A stretch of DNA of 64,000 nucleotides, from assembly GCA_039654915.1 (NCBI GenBank), contig CM077594.1:103058893-103122892 (forward strand), in the 5' to 3' direction. The number at the start of each line of letters is the position of its first letter. Position 1 is the first letter of the stretch. This stretch comes from Aquilaria yunnanensis. Lineage: Eukaryota; Streptophyta; Magnoliopsida; Malvales; Thymelaeaceae. Both the position numbers and the translations under genes were made by a program. Positions 58,831 to 64,000 of this stretch are shown in pieces. Below the pieces are notes generated by a model. The model was not told the origin of the DNA. It saw nothing but the letters and a program-made list of their open reading frames with translations, and did not search any database.

Positions 58831-59800
58831 ATAACACATATGCATAAATTATATCATAAAATTGCCACTGAAATATTATTTTTATTTACAAATAATTTTA
58901 TAATTTCTTTCACATTTTTTTTTTCATCTGTACATATGAATGCAAATTTTATTCTTTAATATGTACGTTGTCATATGTCCCTCAGGCATCGGTGATAACA
59001 CTGATCTACGTCTGATGTAGCTGATTGTGGTGGTAGGGATGCAAACTGGGGAGGAGAAAGGCGAGTGAGGGAGAGAGATCCTAATCTTTCCCAGTCTCTT
59101 CTTCCCAAAGCCTGCTGTTGAGACCTGCGCCCACACCCACTGGTAACCCGACTTTGTCTGATTTCGTCTGACAAAGCTCTTCCTTCGATCGAATCAGTAC
59201 ACAATGGATCTCAATTGGGAGTGAGAAAGTAGCCCAGTGATAGAGAGAGCAGTTGGACACGATGGAAGTTTTCTAATTTGAATGGGGCTATACAGTAATT
59301 TCAATCGTCGGACGCATATAAGGTCAGACATATATCTGACTAGTTATAATTAATTGTTTGATTGCTTAATGGGTGTCAATTTAGTGTTATATGATTATAG
59401 ATATAAAACTTTGGTTTGCAATTATAATGACAAAAATTATGAATAACAACTCATGTTATGACTTAATATGAATTGGTTTATGTTACAAAAGTTGCTTGTC
59501 AATAAGATGATTCGTCACCTCACCAGGCATGAAAAATTTACAAGAACTCACCTTTAATTAACTTGCCCTTTTGCGCTCAAGGTACGAAACTTCTTGAATG
59601 TCGACACCCACTTTGCTCCTAATTTATGTATTTTTGAGTGGTTCTCTATAGATGTACTCTTGAATGGGATGCACTCTTTATCATATTAGGGTAGTTTCTT
59701 TCATGGAAACGGAACCAAGTTGTACATGAATGTAAATATTACACTCCTGGCAGATGAGAGGCTATAAGGATGTGCGTCCGAAATTGGGAGGATTCATCCT
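58831..59800. other. Intergenic; GC-richer block at 58970-59270
   Basis: Two minus-strand frames of 70 and 77 codons (58924-59136 and 58971-59204) overlap in the GC-richer block and resemble no family. Possibly transposon interior. Confidence 0.3.
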
Positions 59801-60275
59801 TTGCCTCCAAGTAAAAGCCTGCCCAACTCACGTTGGTCTCCTCTCGCTGTTGGAATCATGAAGATAAATGTGGATGCAGTAACTTCCTCATCCCTGCAAC
59901 GGAGTGTAGTAGTAGGCATGGTCTTCCAGGACTCCTCAAGCTTTTTGTCCCATATTTTCTCTATCTATGTTGGCAAATGGAGCAAAAAACCAGCTCTTGT
60001 AAAAGCTCTAGCAATTCTTTACACCGTGAAAGAAGCATGTGCAAAGGGGTACTAAGATATAATAATTGGATTTGATGTCAAAATGGTTATCAAAGAACTA
60101 CAGGAACACAGAGGTCCCTCACTTCATTATTTTGGTGTTATCAAGGATGATTTTCATTATCTAGCTAAATCTTTTAATTCATGTTCCTTTTCGTTCGTTT
60201 CCCACATTCTAAATATTATTGCTCATTCGGGTGTCTATATAGGGCTCTCTGTTCTTTGTTAGTCTCACCCATCCC
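59801..60275 (+). pseudogene. RNase H-like (RVT_3) domain fragment
   Basis: The + frame reads WSPLAVGIMKINVDAVT, the usual start of the plant RNase H-like domain (KINVDGA pattern), then KKPALVKALAILYTVKEACAKGY, a stop (60053-60055), and on through IIGFDVKMVIKEL (the E/S-D-xxxV block) and an HILNIIAH end. Catalytic-type Asp residues lie in NVDA and GFDV. The stop and the lack of an upstream exon indicate a relic, either the tail of a LINE or a small RNase H-like gene. No reverse transcriptase lies next to it. Confidence 0.75.
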
Positions 60276-61058
60276 TCTTTTAGCTAAAACCTCTTATTAT
60301 TATTATTATTAAGTTATGAAACTAGCCTACTTTCGAAAATCTTTTTTGAAAAATAGCACAATTAATATAAAAATGTAAATAGGCTTTATATCCTTACTGA
60401 ATACTTTGATCAATCACCAAAATGTTCTTGCAAATTTGAGTCGCTTCAAGTTCCACCATTATCATTCACAACCAAATACAAACCCAACCAACGGTTTTCT
60501 TTAATTAATGCTCGCACGGGATATAAGAGAATAGAAGAGGAGATTGCAACCCATCATCATCTTGCCAATTTGTCATTACTTAGTTATATTCATCATCGCT
60601 GAGTATCTTTTTGGCGTCGCCCCACAAAGTTGAGCACCTCCCAATTACAGTCACCGTAAAACACCAGAAAAATGATGAGATCGTGACGAAGTAGAAATTG
60701 TTGTCTACTGAGTTAATTTAGTCATAAACAAGACTGACTTTTTCTTGATTTTTGACCAAATTGCAAGAAATCGATTGGTTGGCACAAAAGCGATGTATTA
60801 CAAACCCAAGAACAAACAGCTTTTATGAAAAAAGGACCTGCATTTACACTTGAAAATCCCCTTTCCATATCTCCTGGCACTCGCACTCGCACTCGCACAA
60901 ACAGGCCCGTGCCGGGTTCTTTCCCAGCCAGCGCTGCCTTTTACTTTTCCTTTTTCCTATATACTTTGACACTCGAAGCCGAACAAATTTACAGAATAGC
61001 CATTCCGGAACAATATCCCAGACAAAGCGAACTTCATCTTCATCTTCAATAATCTAAT
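60276..61058. other. 3' flank of the glycosyltransferase gene
   Basis: AT-rich, with a short (TTA)n near 60294-60311. The 75-codon frame at 60825 is not recognised. No gene. Confidence 0.4.
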
Positions 61059-62195
61059 CTAATCCTTCAAAATGACGTCACTCGCAATACTCATCAACGG
61101 CTGGATCGAGTCCGGAGAGAACTTCCTCGCAAACAAGAAAGGATCATTCCGCTGCATCACTGAAAGATCAGAGCCGTTGGTTCCATCGTCACCGTACCTG
61201 GGCCTCTGCTTCCTCAGAGATGAAATCAGCCCGGTACCCACCTCATTCGCCACGTACATCCGCGGGTGACCGTCGAAGCTACCTGTCCAGTTAACGTAAG
61301 TCAGCGTAGCAGAGACGCTGCCAAATGGATCACGCATGTGTACGAGGGTTGGGAAATAATTCTCCTCCGGGTAACACGTGTCCACGATGACGCACGGCCG
61401 ATCGAACTTGGCCCAAATCTGGCGGTCCTTGACGATCAGCTTCGCGTGCCGACGTGTCAAGGCCCAGAACTGCGACCCGATCCGGAAATCCTCCAGCGTC
61501 ACCTCCGGCAACATCGCTTCCGGCCCACGCGCCGCCCACCTATCGTAAGTCCACGCCTCGTTCTGCAGGATCTCGATGAAGCTCCTCCGAGAGTGAGTGA
61601 GGGTCGCATACGTGAAGTTGAAGGAGTGGATGGGTACGCATGAGGCAGAGAGGAGGACAAACATGTAGTTTGACGAGTCGTGGAGGAGCGCGTGGGCGAG
61701 CAAACGACGCGCCGCCGATGCAAGAGTCTGGGTGAAGCGGAAAGAGGGTTTGGAATGGATGACCCTGCCAGCGAAGACGCCAGAAAAGGGCGGGTCATAT
61801 TGATGGTTCGGGTCGGCGTGGACATAGATGTTGAAGAGGTTTCTGGGTGTGTCATTGAAGTAAAGTTCCCAGAGTGGCGCAAACGGAAGCGGCGTGATCG
61901 TGAGGAAGAGAAATGCAATCTTCTTACGTATCCCCGGCGGCGGCTTCGAGTTGACCCGGGAAGCCAAGAGGAGGAGCGAGGGGTCGTCTTTCGGCAGCGG
62001 CAGAGGAAGAGGCGGAGCCCTCAGACCGGAGAACCTCTGGCGAAGCCCAGCGGCGGAAAGGAAAGGAAGTGCTTTGGTGCGGAAGGAAGCATCGGAGACG
62101 GCGGAGGGGACGGAGGTGGGGGTGGTGATGAAGAAGGCGAAAGGCAAGCAGATGAGTAAAGCACAAAGAAGGGAAAGTGGGGTTGGGGACAGCAT
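61059..62195 (-). CDS. BC10/DUF266-type glycosyltransferase (GT14, Core-2/I-branching family)
   Basis: Type II Golgi membrane protein of the plant DUF266 group, related to rice BC10 and to animal beta-1,6-N-acetylglucosaminyltransferases; substrate unknown. The frame is uninterrupted. I choose the ATG at 62195 (378 residues) over one 44 codons upstream (62327), because MLSPTPLSLLCALLICLP is the usual start of the family and forms the signal anchor (about 8-24); the upstream stretch is Lys/Asn/Gln-rich and unlike the family. A Pro/Leu stem (60-80) precedes the catalytic part (about 92-365) with KKIAFLFLTITPLPFAPLWE, NIYVHADP, LLSASCVPIHSF, SQFWALTRRHA, CYPEENYFPTL, TYVNWTGS and FARKF. Length is typical. 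Confidence 0.93.
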   Translation of the reverse strand: MLSPTPLSLLCALLICLPFAFFITTPTSVPSAVSDASFRTKALPFLSAAGLRQRFSGLRAPPLPLPLPKDDPSLLLLASRVNSKPPPGIRKKIAFLFLTITPLPFAPLWELYFNDTPRNLFNIYVHADPNHQYDPPFSGVFAGRVIHSKPSFRFTQTLASAARRLLAHALLHDSSNYMFVLLSASCVPIHSFNFTYATLTHSRRSFIEILQNEAWTYDRWAARGPEAMLPEVTLEDFRIGSQFWALTRRHAKLIVKDRQIWAKFDRPCVIVDTCYPEENYFPTLVHMRDPFGSVSATLTYVNWTGSFDGHPRMYVANEVGTGLISSLRKQRPRYGDDGTNGSDLSVMQRNDPFLFARKFSPDSIQPLMSIASDVILKD

Positions 62196-64000
62196 CCTAT
62201 TCTGAATATGAGTGACTGAATTGAAATTGATTTGATTTTGGAGAGAGAAATTGGAGAACTTGACTTGAGTGGGATTCGTTTTTTGGATCTTTACGCGATG
62301 CTTGATTGACGGCGCAGATTTGCTCATTAAGCCCTACTTTTGGTAAAACTTTAACATAGCAACTCTTTTCTATTTGTCTCGCGATTACAGAAAAACAACT
62401 CTCTCTTTATTTATTTACTAATTTATTTTATTTATCTTTCCTGAACTGAAACTCGTTCGATCTGCCACTTTTTTTCCAAGTTCAAAAGAAAATTTGTTCT
62501 CTAATAAAATTTCAAAAGGGAATTTTATCAGGAAAATTTCAAAAGGAAATTACAACTCTTTTAGTCCTCCATCAAAGGAAAATTATGTAGTATCTTCTTC
62601 CTTTCTGAAAACATCCCATATGGTCCCTTTCCACCCAAAAAAAAAAAAAAATGATTCCTTGACCTCGACTTGTTTAATACTAGGATCGTTGCAGTTGAAG
62701 TTAGGAAACCGCTTAAATTATTAATTATTCTGGGGTCAATTAATTAATTATTATGTCTCTTTCAAATAAAAAATTACATTTTTAAAAAAAGTATTATCTA
62801 CTGTTTCTATTCTAAGTGCAATTATTAAGTATTTATTGAACGTATTCATACTGATTGTTCATATTGTACACTTGTTAGAAAGTTCATACTTGATTACAAA
62901 AAAAAAAATACATTTATACTTTAAGGAACTCAGAAAATAATTTTACAATATTTTTTTACAAATTAAGTATTTTTTGTTAACTTTTCTATTTTTGGTTGGA
63001 AATTTGAAAAAGAAAATACTCTCATCATCTCATGTTCTTTGATCATCTGGATTTGGCACAGAAATTGATATATGATAGATTTTGTTACCTTTTCAAAAGA
63101 AAATTTTGGCCTGACTAAACTGCCAACTTTTAAATTAGTGATTTACTTGAAAATTTTATTCAAGTTTTAGTGTCAATTTGAAAATGTGTAAAAAAGATGA
63201 ACTAAAAATGAAGATTTTTAAGAGTATAGAGACCAACTTGTGTTTTTTGTCCAAAGCATGGATTAATATTACCATTTTGAAAGAGTTGAAAATGGGACGG
63301 TATAGTTAATTGAATATAGAATTTTTTACTGTCCAAAATATGAAAATGGGGAAAACAAATCATCCTCTTGTCCGCTTTTTTTTTAACTACTTTTTCCCAG
63401 TTTATGGGCAAATTTCTATTACAGTCCCTAGGTATGTTATTTTTAACATTTTGGTCATCAAACTCCTCCATGTGATAATTGGGCCCCCAGTTTGGTTCAC
63501 TATTATAGATGTTAACAGATCGGGTTTAGCTAACCCAAACCCTCCCCACGATGAATCGGGTTCAACTAATGCTCATCTCCATGAGTGGGTGGGTAATACA
63601 CGTGAACCCATTTAAGACATATGTTTAATTTTTATGTTTTTTTTATATATTTTTATGTAAATTTTCAAATAAATGTATATATTTACAATTAATAATAAAT
63701 AAAAATATCACAAGCTAAAGTAATATATGATAATTTATGTTCTTATAATTTTATTTTGAAATCAAATCATATTTTAAATATAAATATGTTAGTTGTGAAA
63801 GAGGTGTTAGTAGGGTTAAAAAAGATTAGTTAAACATATACCCTCCTCATGGTTATGCGAGTAAGGGCATGTTTGGGTTTGGGCCGGTAGGTTTGGGGAG
63901 GGTAGGGTATTTTTTGATATTCCTACAATTGTGATTGAAATTGGGGACTCGATCATCAAATTGATGAGTTTGAGGACTAATAAGACAGAAATAATAGACA
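62196..64000. other. 5' flank of the glycosyltransferase gene and AT-rich end of window
   Basis: The 5' leader and promoter of the minus-strand gene lie just after 62195; no clear TATA box was picked. From 62600 on the DNA is AT-rich with short frames. A GGGTTT-rich block (63510-63610, and 63840-63910) may belong to another element, but no end pair was found. Confidence 0.35.

Noticed and set aside
61072..62205. Plus-strand frames up to 159 codons opposite the glycosyltransferase
   Set aside because: Antisense shadows of a GC-rich intronless gene whose protein family is clear.
62196..62327. Upstream ATG at 62327 as start of the glycosyltransferase
   Set aside because: It would add 44 Lys/Asn/Gln-rich residues before the family's usual MLSPTP start and bury the signal anchor.
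1..64000. CRISPR array, operon structure or bacterial-type sites
   Set aside because: The genes have introns and plant families; no regular direct repeats with unique spacers were seen.

Overview
This window is nuclear DNA from a flowering plant, probably a eudicot. It is AT-rich, its genes are split by GT-AG introns, and its proteins are plant-specific. Five protein-coding genes look intact: an Aux/IAA repressor of the IAA29 type (14431-15857, +), an ANTH/AP180-type clathrin assembly protein (31017-32975, +), a plastid class IV aminotransferase of the DAT1/ADCL type (41953-43668, +), a DUF716/TMEM45-like membrane protein (45931-47112, +) and a BC10/DUF266-type GT14 glycosyltransferase (61059-62195, -). 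The five belong to unrelated processes (auxin response, endocytosis, plastid amino-acid or folate metabolism, an unknown membrane role, Golgi glycosylation), so no shared pathway is implied. Exon joins were worked out by hand from reading phase and family similarity.

Most of the rest is transposon-derived. The largest element is a decayed L1-type LINE (about 8323-12766) between matching 12-13 bp target-site duplications. Several non-autonomous elements with long terminal inverted repeats and 9-12 bp target-site duplications resemble Mutator-like elements: 16690-17362, 18415-19618, 36993-37619, 54016-55118, 55176-55633, 56027-56631, 56761-58209, and more weakly 1-1023, 3008-4666 and 28305-29201. 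A hAT-like family with CAGTGGCGGA-type ends lies at 21958-22479, 57337-57513 and probably 38766-39237. A second hAT-like element (39469-40270) splits a tandem duplication. Stowaway-like MITEs lie at 7407-7645, 27679-27919 and 47560-47797. A TRIM-like LTR pair lies at about 49406-51170, and an RNase H relic at 59801-60275.

Layout: 0-8 kb is inverted-repeat elements and degenerate short-motif arrays; 8.3-12.8 kb the LINE; 14.4-15.9 kb IAA29; 16.5-30 kb transposons with unassigned sequence at 22.5-25.5 kb; 31-33 kb the clathrin adaptor; 33-40.5 kb more MITEs and nested insertions; 40.5-47.1 kb two genes whose upstream regions share a duplicated segment; 47.5-60 kb the densest nest of miniature transposons; 61-62.2 kb the glycosyltransferase. 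I see no CRISPR array, rRNA or confident tRNA. The most interesting features are the nested insertions whose order can be read from target-site duplications, two arrays of short degenerate motifs, a palindromic motif cluster at 52.3 kb, and the segment shared upstream of the two neighbouring genes.
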